This document shows positions 1-11,292 of a DNA stretch of 64,000 nt, piece by piece; within the stretch, counting starts at the first letter, position 1, and every line of letters begins with the position of its first letter. A model generated the notes under the pieces. The model saw only the letters and a list, made by a program, of their open reading frames with translations, ran no database searches and had not been told where the DNA came from. This stretch comes from Hesseltinella vesiculosa (lineage: Eukaryota; Mucoromycota; Mucoromycetes; Mucorales; Cunninghamellaceae), in assembly GCA_002104935.1 (NCBI GenBank), contig MCGT01000014.1, positions 310,001-374,000 of the forward strand. The letters are read 5' to 3'. The position numbers were made by a program, and so were the translations under genes.

Positions 1-811
1 ATCAGCAGGACCAACCCATGGAACTCGAAGCTTTATTAAACTCATTATAAACATTCGAGCTGATAACCGACACTTCAACGGCCCAACTGAAAAAAAAAAA
101 AAAAAAAAAAAAAACGTTTGGGAGCTACCAACGCCCCAAGCAATCACCACCCACTCGCTTTCCACAACCGACAATAAAGAAGCCTTCGCGTGGCCAGTCT
201 TATCCAACACAGTATGGACGTAAAGGCAACAGGTAAAGGCAACAGCTCGTTTAGTTTTTCCTCGGAAGCCAGCTACGTGGGAGCCGATTCTGATACCTGT
301 GACGCATCTTGTGGAACGAGGTTCAAAATGCATGAAAATCGGAATGGCTGTTAGTTTCATATTGCATCAAAATCAGAATGGATGATGGAGAAGTAACCAA
401 CCATTTCCGTCGTGCGTGTGATTTGTGATATCCATACATGAATAAAGTGTAAAGTGTTCAGGGCTCATCCGTAGCTGTTCAGCATTTGAAACCTGCAGCC
501 AGGTTAGAATTCTAACGCCGACCGCGGCCATTTGACGCATGGGCCTGGTCGTCTTCTGAAAACCGCGTAGCACCCTTCAACCCCCATGTTGTCTCTCGAC
601 TTTTTTTTTTTTTTTTTTTTGCTCAGGCACCCATGCATTGAAAAACACACGCCCGCCAGCGGCGTTCTCTCCTTTTTTAGAGATATGCTGGTACCATAGC
701 GCTCGTCATCGTGTCTACTGAACTCAGCCCTCGCGTTTCTATTTTTATGAGCTCTTATTGTGACATTTATCTTTTTTTTTTTTTTAATACAAATAAAATT
801 CATTTCTAAAG
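1..811. other. Intergenic, A/T-run rich
   Basis: No supportable gene is seen. There are A or T homopolymer runs near 90-115, 601-620 and 772-785. The segment just right of 700 is probably the 3' UTR of the UDP-glucose dehydrogenase gene that ends at 812. Confidence 0.5.
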
Positions 812-1566
812 TCAACATGGCTTGCCAATGGCCTGGGTCTTGAAACCAATGGCTTTGAGCTTGGGCATATCGAGCATGAGACGACCGTCAAACAAAAAGG
901 CAGGTTTGTTCATGTCTTGATAGATGCGTTGATAATCCAGAGTTTTGAATTCGTCCCATTCGGTCAAGATGACGACAGCGTCAGCGTCCTTTGCAGCCTC
1001 GTAAGCATCCTTGCAAATGGTCAACTGCTTGCCAACCATAGCACGGTTGTCCAAGACACCAGGTTCAGAGACATCCATCCAGATTTGTTCGTCGGCCACT
1101 TTGGGATCGTAAATTACAACGCGAGCCTGTTCTTGCAACAGGTCCTTGACAACGGTGATGGCGGCTGATTCTCGAGTGTCACCAGTGTCCTTTTTGAAAG
1201 CAAAGCCAAGGACGCAGATCTTCTTGTTGGTGATGGTGTTGAAGAGGGTGGAGAGGATGTTGCTGACAAAGCGTTTCTTTTGGTGCTCGTTCATCAGAAT
1301 GACTTGGTACCAGTAGGCAGCCACTTCGGGCAAGTTCATTTGCTCGGCCAGGTAGACGAGGTTCAGAATGTCCTTTTGGAAGCACGAGCCCCCAAAGCCA
1401 ACCGAGGCTTTCAGAAATTTGCTTCCCAGGCGGCTATCACGACCACAAGCAAAGGCCACCTCGTCCACGTCAGCCCCAGTTGCCTCACAAATCGCTGACA
1501 AGGCATTTACCGACGAGATTCGTTGAGCCAACATGGCATTGGCCGCCTGTGTGAAAAAAGACGGCG

Positions 1567-1604
<38 letters not shown>

Positions 1605-2400
1605 CGTTTCTTACCAACTTGGATAGTTCAGACGACCAGAGATTGGTGGTGATGACTCGTTCTTGTGGCACCCAATGCGTATAAACCTGGGCCAAGGCTT
1701 GTTGCGCACAGATGCCTTCAGGCGTTTGCATGGAGCCAATAAGCACACGATCAGGCTTGAGCAAGTCTTGGATGGCAGTGCCTTCTGCAAGAAATTCGGG
1801 GTTGGACAGGATATCGAAATGCAGATCGGTTGTTGCGTTGGCTTCCAAAATAGCACGCATGCTTTCAGCTGTACGACATGGCACGGTTGATTTTTCCACC
1901 ACAATCTTGGATGACTTTGCTACTTGGGCAATGCGACGGGTGGCGCTTTCCACATAACTACACAGAAAAGATGTCAGACCCCCCCTCACCCTTGCGCTTT
2001 CCAACTCTCTCTCTCTCCTGTCGTTACGCAAGGTCGGCAGCTCGACCAGCACCCACACCAGCTCGCTTGGTAGGTGTATTGACAGACACAAAGATGAGAT
2101 CGGCTTGGTCAATGGCTTGGTCAACTTCAGTGGAGAAGAACAAATTCTTATCACGGCAGGCCATAACAATCTCTTCCAAACCTGGTTCGTAGATTGGCAG
2201 CTCGTCGGAATTCCAAGCAGCAATACGAGCCTCATTCACATCCACAATGGTCACTTTGATTTCGGGACACTTGTAAGCAATCACAGCGCATGTGGGTCCT
2301 CCTACACATGAAAAAAAGGGTGAGAAGAAGAGGCGAAAAGGTCAAGTCACTTGCCAACATAACCAGCACCAATACAGCAAATGGATTTTACTTGAGTCAT
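812..2400 (-). CDS. UDP-glucose 6-dehydrogenase
   Basis: The enzyme oxidises UDP-glucose to UDP-glucuronate with two NAD+, in the cytosol. UDP-glucuronate is the precursor for the glucuronic-acid polymers typical of Mucoromycota walls. The exons, read on the minus strand, are 2400-2355, 2301-2028, 1957-1615 and 1546-812, giving 465 residues, the usual family length. Visible landmarks are the N-terminal Rossmann motif GAGYVGG (residues 11-17), the stretch VSVNTPTK in the NAD domain, and the catalytic loop [10 protein letters not shown] with the nucleophile at Cys276, the same number as in the human enzyme. Intron 1 only restores the conserved VGGPTCAV junction if the donor is GC (GCAAGT) rather than GT. 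Introns 2 and 3 are GT-AG, and intron 3 carries a long T run on the coding strand. The ATG at 2400 opens directly into the Rossmann fold, so the start is well supported. Confidence 0.95.
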
Positions 2401-3039
2401 CGTAGAATATAATACAGGAAGAAGGGTACAGTGATAGGAGGAGGAGGTTAGACAAACGAACGAAAAGAAGAATAGAATAAAGAAAAAGAAGTCGTATTTT
2501 ATAGTGGCAGAAAAAAAAAAATAGGACAAGCAAGGGGGAACCAACCCGCCGGAAATTGGAAAGCCAATCGGCCAATCAACAGCGCCGCATGAGCCAACTG
2601 AATCCCATGCCTGCTTTTCGTCTATTGTAAAGGATGGGCCTTTTTTTTTTTTTAACTTGAATGTTCAAGGGCTTGACTTGGATGCATGAATTCCCTGTCC
2701 TTTTGCTCCCACGTGCTGCGGCCACACTTTTTACAGCAGACGCCTTGACAGCCATCGTTCATGGCACATGCGTTTTTTTTTTTTTTTAACATGGACCCCT
2801 TCTCCCGAGCGTTCTATTATTTTCCCATTGTGCCTTTCAACATTGGGTTTTTTTTCTGTGTGTCAATGGAGAAAACTCCTCAGCAGCCATCTCTGGCTAA
2901 AAAGTGACAGAGAGAGCAACATCGATGGGACGAGCGGACTTTGGATGACAAATCTGCATCTTTTTGAGTTTGTCATTTTTCTCTTCACTTTCCATTTTCT
3001 TAAACGCAATCGATATTCTGTATATTTCTTCTTTTATTG
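2401..3039. promoter_or_regulatory. Shared upstream region of divergent genes
   Basis: This 640-bp gap separates the divergent start codons of UDP-glucose dehydrogenase (minus) and the CFD1-like gene (plus). It contains pyrimidine- and T-rich tracts and CCAAT-like words near 2560-2575. No specific factor site can be assigned. Confidence 0.35.
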
Positions 3040-3979
3040 ATGGCTGAAGGAAATCCGCATTTATCAAAAGTCAAGCATATTATCCTTGTCCTTTCTGGAA
3101 AGGGGGGTGTGGGCAAGTCATCGGTCACAACACAATTGGCAGTGTCCTTGGTCGATCAAGGCTACCGAGTTGGGGTGTTGGATGTTGATCTGACCGGCCC
3201 AAGTATTCCCCGCATGTTTGGATTGGATGGCAAAAAAGTACATCAAGCATCACAAGGGTAATGAAGCTCTACGCAAGCCTTTCTTGTTCACTCATTGCAT
3301 TCTTCTGCGGATCTAGCTGGGTCCCCGTCTATGCTGATGAAACACAACGCCTGTCCTGCATGTCCATTGGCTTCTTGCTCGGCAGCAAAAATGACTCTGT
3401 AGTATGGCGTGGCCCCAAGAAAAATGGTAGACGACTGTGATGGAAAACCAGAGGCCCCAGGTCACTCAACCGACGTCTTTTCTCCCTGTTTTAGCCATGA
3501 TCAAACAGTTTCTGCAGGATGTGTACTGGGGTGAGCTGGACTATTTACTCATTGATACCCCTCCTGGCACCTCTGATGAACATATTAGCGTGATTGAATA
3601 TTTGAAGGACTTCAACCCAGACGGTGCTGTGATCGTGACGACACCTCAGCAGGTGGCCATTGCCGATGTGCGCAAGGAGTTGTCGTTTTGCAAAAAGGTC
3701 AAGCTACCCGTTCTGGGAGTGGTGGAGAACATGAGTGGCTACATCTGCCCCCACTGTAAGGACTGCACCAATATCTTCTCCTCTGGCGGTGGCGAGTCCA
3801 TGGCTCAAGAATATGGCATCGACTTTCTCGGCCGCGTCCCGATCGACCCTGCCTTCACCATGGCGGTTGATTCCGAAGGCTCGTCTGCCTATGTCCATTC
3901 CTTCCGCAAATCCGAGCTCTTCCCTCTCTTCCAAGGTATCACTAAGCAGCTCACCCAACACCTCGACCCTACCCCCTAG
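3040..3979 (+). CDS. CFD1: Cytosolic Fe-S cluster assembly NTPase CFD1/NUBP2
   Basis: This is a Mrp/NBP35-family P-loop NTPase. With NBP35 it forms the cytosolic scaffold on which new 4Fe-4S clusters are assembled (CIA pathway). The exons are 3040-3257, 3317-3426 and 3495-3979, giving 270 residues. The deviant Walker A motif GKGGVGKSS lies at residues 20-28, followed by [12 protein letters not shown]. The C-terminal half carries [10 protein letters not shown] and then the cluster-ligating CPHC motif (Cys194, Cys197) with a further Cys200. It lacks the long N-terminal cysteine extension of NBP35, so CFD1/NUBP2 is preferred. Both introns are about 60-70 bp and GT-AG. Confidence 0.93.
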
Positions 3980-4779
3980 GATCCCATTCCCCTTCCAGCT
4001 TTGTAGCATAGTTTAGAAAAATATAAATGAGTCATCCAACCCTCCTTCGTCATGTTTTTCTTTTGATCCAACAAGCCGACGCTTAGCCATTTACTTCTAG
4101 ATCTGCTGTGCTTGTAGTTGCGATCTTAAAGGTCGGCAACCGTCATTGTAGTGAGTTTTGAATTCCCTGGGCTTGCCAATATTGATCTGAAAGCTCAAGC
4201 AAAAGAGTCATGGCTCTCTGACAGCGGAGATGCCCTCCGTTCCCGTGATTGGCCAGAGTGGCCGACAATGGCAAGCGTGCCCGTTGGACCCAGCTCTCAA
4301 GAATGCCAGCCAAACTCTCAGTCAAAGGAAAAAAGGACTGTCATCTACCAGCAGACGGCTTCAGATATACCCATAGAGACTTGTGAAATGATATTTATCA
4401 TCACGACAGACCCGAAATGACAGATTTGTCCTTTTTTTTTGGGTCCAGCTTCTTAAGCCGCTTCTTCCAGATCACGATTGCAAAAATGGCAAGTTGCTTA
4501 TGGCTAGACTGTTACAGTATCTACATAGGCAGCCATAAAATTTTTCGAATCTGGGCCGAGGCAAAAAAAAAAAAAAAATAGCCAGATCAAGTGTCAGTCT
4601 GAACTGTTTTGGGGAACGAAAATAGACATAGCGATCATGTCTGTATGACGTTTCACCAAGAAGATATGAAAAAAGAAAATGTGGCTGTACGTTGAACATT
4701 TATTTTCAACGTGAACATCTGCAATTTTTTTTTTCCCTTCAATCCTCACTTTTGTATTTTTCTTTCTTTCTCTGAAGCC
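3980..4779. other. Intergenic
   Basis: This stretch lies between the CFD1-like gene and the next plus-strand gene. No coding signal is convincing. The last about 60 bases before 4780 are T/C-rich, as is common just before start codons in this window. Confidence 0.45.
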
Positions 4780-6009
4780 ATGCTTTATTCCCATGAGTTT
4801 CTGGCTGTGTACCCCAACTATCAAATGCAGCTTGTGGGTCTCGCTGCAGTCACCATGGTCATCTACCTTGGTGGTCTAGGCTATGCTGGGTTCCTGCACC
4901 AAAAGCGTGAAAAGCGAAAGGATTTGGTGGTTTTGAAGATCCTTATCGCTCTGCAATTCTTTGGGTTTCTTGGCCAAGCCATGAATCTCGCCAGCTATGC
5001 GCCAACTCAGAATCCGAACGACTACTATTACATGGCCGACTTGCCACCCCTGATTTTCCGTTCCATTGCCCAAGTCGGCACGTTCATGCTCCCCTTTATG
5101 ATCATCCAAGCAGATGCAGCCGACGCTGTGGGGGGCTCTTGGACCGCGAGTGTGTGGGGTTGGCTCATTTGCTTCACCTACATCGTTGGCCAGAGCCTGT
5201 TTGTACTTACAGGCGTCTTTGAATTGGTGTATGCCAATGCTAACATGATCGACCCTTCAGGAGTAAGCGTAGATGAAATTATGGAATCATGGGTAATTAC
5301 CGCAGGCAACGAGCTCTTGTGGTGGATCATTTTTATGTACTTGGTTGTCAGTCTCCGTTTCAATGTCCGCCTCACCCGATTTTTCTACCTTTACATCATC
5401 CTTGTCCTGGGCTCGGCCTTCAGCAGTGCTATGTACTTCCTCCCTGCTGATTTCAATTACAATTTTGATGCTGGTCTGACAGCCTTCAATGTCCTCACAA
5501 CCGTGCCCATGGCCTTGGCCCTCCTTCTTGCCGTCCATACATCGCCCACCTGGGTGTCTCCACCTCCTCCCGACCCCTATGCCTTGGCGTACCAGCAGCA
5601 ACAGCAATACCTTCAGTATCAGCAATATCAGCAGCAGCAAGCTCAACTGGCCCAGCAACAACAACAGCAGCAGCAAGCCCAGCAGCATCAACAATTCCAA
5701 ACTCCAGAGCAGATCATGCAGCAGCAACAATTCGAACAGCAGCAGCAGCAAGCCCAGCAGCAATTCGAACAGCAGCAGCAGCAAGCCCAGCAACAATTCC
5801 AACAGCAACAGCAGCAAGCCCAGCAGCAATTCCAACAGCAGCAGCAACAGCAACAGTTCCAGCAACAGCAACAGTCTCAGCAGCAGCAGCAGTTTCCACC
5901 GCAGCCACCTCACGTGGAAGCACCGAATCAAAAACATGAAGTGGAGGAGCCACAGCAGGCATCACCTGGCCAAAAAATTATGCTTCAACCTTCAGACAGC
6001 AACGTATAA
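4780..6009 (+). CDS. Seven-pass membrane protein with polyglutamine C-terminal tail
   Basis: The family is not recognised. The frame is intronless, and the first ATG compatible with the membrane domain gives 409 residues. About seven hydrophobic segments can be picked out. They start near residues 14, 48, 86, 123, 172, 207 and 238 and include the stretches VGLAAVTMVIYLGGLGY, LPPLIFRSIAQVGTFM and FFYLYIILVLGSAFSSAM. After the last segment comes a Pro-rich linker and about 100 residues dominated by Gln, with an irregular unit like QQQQQAQQQF, ending in a charged tail. The layout is consistent with a receptor- or sensor-like integral membrane protein with a cytoplasmic prion-like tail, but neither function nor topology is shown by sequence alone. 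A GTG-initiated extension upstream is in frame but is low-complexity and was not used. Confidence 0.75.
   Translation: MLYSHEFLAVYPNYQMQLVGLAAVTMVIYLGGLGYAGFLHQKREKRKDLVVLKILIALQFFGFLGQAMNLASYAPTQNPNDYYYMADLPPLIFRSIAQVGTFMLPFMIIQADAADAVGGSWTASVWGWLICFTYIVGQSLFVLTGVFELVYANANMIDPSGVSVDEIMESWVITAGNELLWWIIFMYLVVSLRFNVRLTRFFYLYIILVLGSAFSSAMYFLPADFNYNFDAGLTAFNVLTTVPMALALLLAVHTSPTWVSPPPPDPYALAYQQQQQYLQYQQYQQQQAQLAQQQQQQQQAQQHQQFQTPEQIMQQQQFEQQQQQAQQQFEQQQQQAQQQFQQQQQQAQQQFQQQQQQQQFQQQQQSQQQQQFPPQPPHVEAPNQKHEVEEPQQASPGQKIMLQPSDSNV
5590..5904 (+). repeat. CAG/CAA trinucleotide-rich repeat
   Basis: This is a mixed CAG/CAA run coding for glutamine inside the preceding gene, with interspersed Ala, Phe and Glu codons. 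CAA interruptions are frequent, which usually stabilises such a tract. The opposite strand reads as an open leucine-rich frame, an artefact of the repeat. Confidence 0.85.
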
Positions 6010-6479
6010 ATATCCCTTCTTATAATAAATGTACATCTTATTTCGTAGCCCAAAATAGGTGGCATGGGAATTGACTGGCAAAAAAAAAAAGAAAATCAAA
6101 AAAAATGAGGCGCAGGGCAGTCATCGTGGCAATCACATTCTCCTTGATCCCTGTTTTTATGGTTTTTTTCTTTTCCATGTCTTGGTTAAATGTTCGTGTT
6201 TTTCCCACCATTCGATAGAACCAACCGTCAGCACATTTTTAAGGCTCCAAGCATGGGGATGAAGGAAACTTACGCAAGGGAAACGCAAAGGCAGCGATCA
6301 GAGTTTGGCTATTTTTTTTTTTTTTTTGGTGCTGCCCATTCGTTTTGGAACAATGTGGTGGGTTGTCCTACCTTCTCCCCTTTTTTTTATGAAAGCTTGG
6401 CTACAAACATTCCTACTTAGCTGTGGGGAAGATTTGCTTGTCCGTTGTGATCCATGCTCTTTCTGTGGAATCGATGTGT

Positions 6480-6749
6480 TTATTGATGGTAACCAGTTAC
6501 ACTTGACAGGGTCTTGAACAGGTTGGATTTCGCCCAAGTGCGGCAATGAATGCTGGTGTCCAGGTTGAGGCACTTCCTGTTTTGAAGTTGGCAGCTGCTG
6601 TTGCTGTGTTCGTTGCCATTCGTAAAGAGGGAGTATTCCTGCTGTTGCTGGTGGTAGAGATATATTTGCTGGCAGTGAATCTGATTGGCTTGACGCTGTA
6701 GGAGGGCAACTTCCGAAGAATTGGCAGGCTGAGCAAAGTGGACAGCCAT
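6480..6749 (-). CDS. Doubtful small Gln-rich ORF
   Basis: This is an 89-codon ATG-initiated frame on the minus strand, rich in Gln, Ser and Asn. It has no recognisable domain, signal peptide or homologue. It sits between two gene-poor stretches and could be a fragment of a multi-exon gene whose other exons are not evident, or chance. It is listed only because nothing else explains the segment. Confidence 0.2.
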   Translation of the reverse strand: MAVHFAQPANSSEVALLQRQANQIHCQQIYLYHQQQQEYSLFTNGNEHSNSSCQLQNRKCLNLDTSIHCRTWAKSNLFKTLSSVTGYHQ

Positions 6750-7719
6750 GTAGATGATGAGGGGGGACGCTCAGGACAGCTTCAAAAACAGCGTTCAGTG
6801 ACACCAAGAAGTAAATGTAACAAAACGGCAGAGTTTAGCATGGGATACGCCCCACAAAGATAAGAAAGGAACTAAACTGCCTGCTGACAAAGCCACTGCC
6901 CAGCCCACAGCCTATAGTTGTGCTGGAGGTACATGATAAACATCACAGGATCAGGTCTAAGCCTTCTGTATCTTGGTGGGGACAGATCCAAGTGGTAAGA
7001 AACAATCAGACAAGGAAAAAGAACAGGCGAAAAAAAAAAGTTGCCACCCGTCCGTTGGTCGGAGTACGAAAAAGGGACAAAAACGTCCAGTCGTCTGAGG
7101 AGACTTTTTTCAAAAAAAAAGAATGAATCAACCAGCGTTGAATTTTGCACAGCACCAAGTTCAAAGGCAACACATAGATGGTGAAAAAATAAAGTCGATC
7201 TATGAAGCTTGTCCATCCAGCACCAAGTATCTTTTCCAAAAAAAAAAAGAAGTTGCCAGTGCCTGTTTGCTGCGGCTGGGTTTCAATTCTGCTCCTAAAG
7301 ATTAATGTGCTCTTTCACGCGCATGGTTGTTTCAGTTTGATGCATTTTCTCGTATGTTGAACGAGCCTCTATATCTGCATTGATAGAGCTATTTTATTAA
7401 ATGACCCTGAGCTATGCCAATTTCACCTAATTGGCTGTGGTTCTTTTTTGGCAGCGGTTTCAGTCAAGCCGGTCCTTTTTATCTCTTACTTTTTATCAAA
7501 AGCCCCCCTTTTTTTTTTACTTTATATTGCAACACGCTCCGATATGAAAAGCAGCGCTGTTCGACGAAACCCTTGATAGTGGTGTTTCTGCTGCTTCTGC
7601 TGCACAGCTCTCTGCTTGCCAGCAACGCATCGCTGGCCTGCAAAAGAAAACGCCAACAAAAAAGCTGTCCCTTCCAGCAAGATATTTGAAAGGTACGCAA
7701 GGCGAATCAAAACGGTCGT
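6750..7719. other. Intergenic, no clear gene
   Basis: Several short frames exist on both strands, but none has splice signals or family resemblance. A hydrophobic stretch encoded near 7560-7625 (plus strand, LIVVFLLLLLHSSLLAS) looks like a signal peptide. It has no suitable nearby ATG and stops soon after. Confidence 0.35.
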
Positions 7720-8067
7720 ATGTGGACTAGACCTTTCTTATATAGACCCCAAGATAAATTGGACCACGCCTGCCATGCCTCCCCAGCAGACTCCATGTCC
7801 ACTGCCCAAATGACACCTGTCGATTCCAAACAACCCAAACAGTTCCTGTCAATGTCACTCTGCAATCTATACTGGAGTGGCCAAAGTTGGTGGCAGTCAT
7901 GGAAAGAGGTTGAGCTTGACAAACAAATCAAATTAGCTCAAGACTTCGAATCTGCCTCCACCCAGAAAAAAGCAATACCGTTGGACAACCTCTGGGAGCT
8001 GCTAACTGTATCAGGACTCTTCAACTTCAAAAATACTCTCATGAATTATCTCTTTAGCCTCCCTTAA
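7720..8067 (+). CDS. Hypothetical ORF, 115 codons
   Basis: This is an uninterrupted ATG-initiated frame with ordinary amino-acid composition (not homopolymeric) and no recognised domain. A central part has a WSGQSWWQSWKEVELDK stretch, and the C-terminus looks helical. No intron or signal peptide is visible. It could be a real orphan gene or a terminal exon, and the evidence is only length and composition. Confidence 0.3.
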   Translation: MWTRPFLYRPQDKLDHACHASPADSMSTAQMTPVDSKQPKQFLSMSLCNLYWSGQSWWQSWKEVELDKQIKLAQDFESASTQKKAIPLDNLWELLTVSGLFNFKNTLMNYLFSLP

Positions 8068-9011
8068 AACTCACACCCTAGAAAAAAAAAGAAACAGCAG
8101 CGGCACCCCCCACCCACAAAAAAATAAAATCATGGCTCAAACATTCGCTTTAAAACAAAGGGGACCGAGGTGATGTCAAAAATACACTAACCATATGATA
8201 AATCTCTCAGATAAGAATGCGAAGCTAGCACAGCCAGCTATTCCTCATTAATTTACTGTAAACAGTCGTCCAATCAGCTGTAGTACACTTTTTCCACAAT
8301 GTAGCCGCCAATCATATTTACACTAATGTCGAGCCACCACAAAAACATGCATAAAAGCCAGTACATTGTCGAAGTGAAGCGAGATTCATTGCAAGTGACT
8401 GATTTCGTCGAACCATGGTTTGGACCTGGCCTTGATAAGAGCGGCGTTCTCTCCTGGGATGAGTGTCCGGTCTAAAAAGGAGCAGAGCATGAGCTGCTGC
8501 AAAGTCTTATATCTGAATAGTCTCTTACCATGCTATATTAGAGGTATCAATGAAGGTGAGTCGAAAGGCGATTTGAGTGGAAAAAAAAAAACTGGAAAGA
8601 GTGAGCAAATGACTAGAATTGAATTTCGCCAACACGTTGATCGGCATCCCAAATCTGTCAGCCTGGCATTGAGCCAATCAGGCAGGACTTTCCTTGATGC
8701 GTGACATCTGAGCTCCTTCAACAAACGGCATCAGCGTATTTTTTTCCCTGCAGGATGGCAGATCTGTTGCTAGCAAATTCAGAGTAGTCAGGTTGATGCA
8801 AGTGTAGGGTGATATGATTAGCCGAGAAGTCAGGGAGGCAGAGTTTCATGCACTGGGTTTTTTTTTTTTGCTACTGCTTTTCACTTGCCCCATTTTGGGA
8901 ATACCGGGCGCGGGCGTGCGGTGAAATTTTGTTTGAAAAATTTGAAAAACCTTCTTTTTTTGTCTTTTTTCGTTTGAATCAACTTCTTTCATTTGAATCA
9001 ACGTCTATATA
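8068..9011. other. Intergenic / upstream of the iron transporter gene
   Basis: No gene is supported. The last 150 bp before 9012 carry T-rich blocks and a direct repeat of a TTTGAATCAAC-like word at about 8974 and 8993, which could be regulatory for the downstream transporter. Confidence 0.35.
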
Positions 9012-9972
9012 ATGTCATTATTGTCTGGTATGCGACAAAGCCCAGCACATGAATATGGTGCTATTCCTGCTGAACATCATGAAGAACATTTTGATTCAGC
9101 CGAGATTGTACGAGACACCATCATTGGCTTGTCAGGTATTTTTTTGCATCGGATCTGTGAAAGAACACCGGCTCACTCGCTTTTTATTTTTCAGATGGGT
9201 TGACTGTTCCATTTGCATTGGCAGCTGGTCTTTCAAGTCTAGGAAGCACAAAGATTGTCGTGTATGGTGGTGCAGCAGAAATCGTCAGGTAAAGCGGGAA
9301 CCACGAGCCCCGCAAACAACTCACGCCTGTCCTGCTTGATTCAGTGGAAGCATCAGTATGGCTTTGGGAGGTTATTTGGCTGGACGATCAGAAATGGAAC
9401 ACTACAACACTGAGCGTCTGCGAGAAGAACAAGAAGTGGAAGAGTGCCCTCATGAAGAAGAAGAAGAAATCGTGGAAATCCTCGAGCCTTACGGCCTTGA
9501 CCGGGCGACAATCCAACCTATCATTGAAAAACTCAAAGCCAACCCTGAAAACTTTGTGAACTTTATGATGAAGTTTGAATTGGGGTTGGAAAAACCCGAC
9601 CCTCATCGATCCTGGATCTCGGCCCTCACCATTGGTGTTTCGTACATGTAAGGGAGCCTAGAAAAAGACGAGAAAAGGCATTGACCTTTTTTTTTTATTA
9701 TTAGGTTCGGTGGGATCATTCCTTTGGCTCCCTATGTTTTTACAGACGACGCGAACAAGGCATTGATTGTGTCGGTAGCTGTCACGCTTCTGACCTTACT
9801 GATATTTGGTTATGTGAAGAGCCGCTTAATCAATCCCAAAGGGGCCGTATGGGGCGCTATTCAAACGTTGCTGATCGGAGCCCTAGCTGCTGCCTGCAGC
9901 TATGGCATTGTGTATCTGCTGCCTGATGAATCCCAGCAAGTCACTGGCTTCTTGCAATCTGTCGCCAAATGA
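9012..9972 (+). CDS. Vacuolar iron/manganese transporter, VIT1/CCC1 family
   Basis: This is a membrane transporter that moves cytosolic Fe2+ or Mn2+ into the vacuole. The exons are 9012-9135, 9195-9288, 9345-9647 and 9705-9972, giving 262 residues. The family signature is clear: a first helix with IGLSDGLTVPFALAAGL, then GAAEIVSGSISMALGGYLA. Next comes the charged cytosolic metal-binding region, with many Glu residues (HEEEEE) and the helix ENFVNFMMKFELGL, and then three C-terminal helices. The N-terminus contains HEEH. All three introns are 56-59 bp and GT-AG. The Glu-rich loop matches the metal-sensing region known from plant VIT1. Iron-responsive control is plausible but no site was identified. 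Confidence 0.93.
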
Positions 9973-10104
9973 ATATTTAAAAAATAACACTCTATCCCTC
10001 AAAATCTATCCCCCTGCCTTTCTTTCAATATCCCCCACTCTCTCCAAAAAAATAAACCTACTGCATCCGTGACGTTTTTTAGTTTGCTAGAAATCTTTTG
10101 GACA

Positions 10105-11121
10105 CTACATTGACATGTTGTTGAGCATGTTGTGCATTTGAGCCTGGGCAATTTCACCATCCAGATAGGTTTGGCCATCGGTATCCAAAAACGTTCGCTG
10201 CACAAACTCCTCATAGCTGCTGAATTGCTCCGTGTTGGTATCTAAAGGGAGAGCATGAGCTCATCTCTCTTTTTTTTTAATTGTTTTCATTTGGTTACCT
10301 TGAAGGCCATGCATTTGTTCCAAAATTGGACTGAGAGCATCCCAAAGGGAAGGATTGGTGGTCTGCACCCATTGGAAGATATGGATCAGGCTGTCGGTAA
10401 AAGGGAGGCCATTGAGCTGGTCGGATTCCAAAATCTGGGTGAAGGGTTGGCAGAGGGTATCGTCATTGTTCATTACACGGTGGGCCTCGGTGATCCAGGC
10501 TTGCATGTCGGGCGAGAACACAGCGGCCGACGGGGTGGGTTTGGGTCGATAGGGGTCAACAATAGCAGCAGGGTTAACGGCGAGCCGGAGACGTGGAGGT
10601 TCGTCAGCCGTCTCCATGCCATCGGAAAAATCGTCTTCATCGAGATCGTCGTCCATACCGAGCATCTCCAGCCCTTGCTCGTCACCCGACTGGGCTTGTT
10701 CGTTCATAATGGATTCGAGGGTGGCTTGTTGCGCAGGAGTGAGCTGGCGCTTGAAGTGATCCAGGCGTTGCATGATCGTCTCGTGACTGGCAGAGGCATT
10801 GTCAAACATGAAGCAGTCCACAAAGCCAGCAAACTCGGCGCGGGGGAGCTGGTGGTACACTCGATAGAGCAGGTTGAACGTGTCGGCGACGCGGCTAAGC
10901 TTGGCGTCATAGTCGGGATCTGCTTCAGCTCGTTGCAGCAATGAGTCGATTTCAGGTTCCAATGGGGCACAGGCAGGCTGTCGTAAGATGGGTTTGAGCT
11001 GCTGAGCGACCTGGGAAAGTGGTGCTGCGTAACGTGGCGAGCATAACAATTGTAACATGACTGCAAAGTCTTCCTTGGCAACAGCATCTTTAAGGTGACA
11101 TAAACATTGGAATACTTCCAT
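10105..11121 (-). CDS. Unknown acidic helical protein
   Basis: The exons on the minus strand are 11121-10299 and 10241-10105, giving 319 residues. No family is recognised. Residues 1-145 look all-helical. An acidic linker follows (DDDLDEDDFSD), then a Pro-rich stretch, a second helical part and a C-terminus ending in MLNNMSM. The intron is 57 bp with GT-AG borders, and the frame is intact. The gene is divergent from the CTK3-like gene (172 bp between start codons) and convergent with the iron transporter (132 bp between stops). Conservation in relatives would be needed to suggest a role. Confidence 0.8.
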
Positions 11122-11292
11122 ACTTGATTCTCGATTCAAAATGAAGAAAAAAAAGATAACGAAAAGCGATGTGTGAGAATAAAAAAATAGACAGTGAAAA
11201 AAAAGGACTTTGAAAATGACAAGCGGGCATCCTGCCTACTAGTTCTTTTTTTTTTTTCTCTTCTTCTTCTTTATTCAAAAAGAATCATCGGG

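Noticed and set aside
5287..5937. Leucine-rich 216-codon antisense frame
   Set aside because: It is the complement of the CAG/CAA repeat of the polyglutamine gene.
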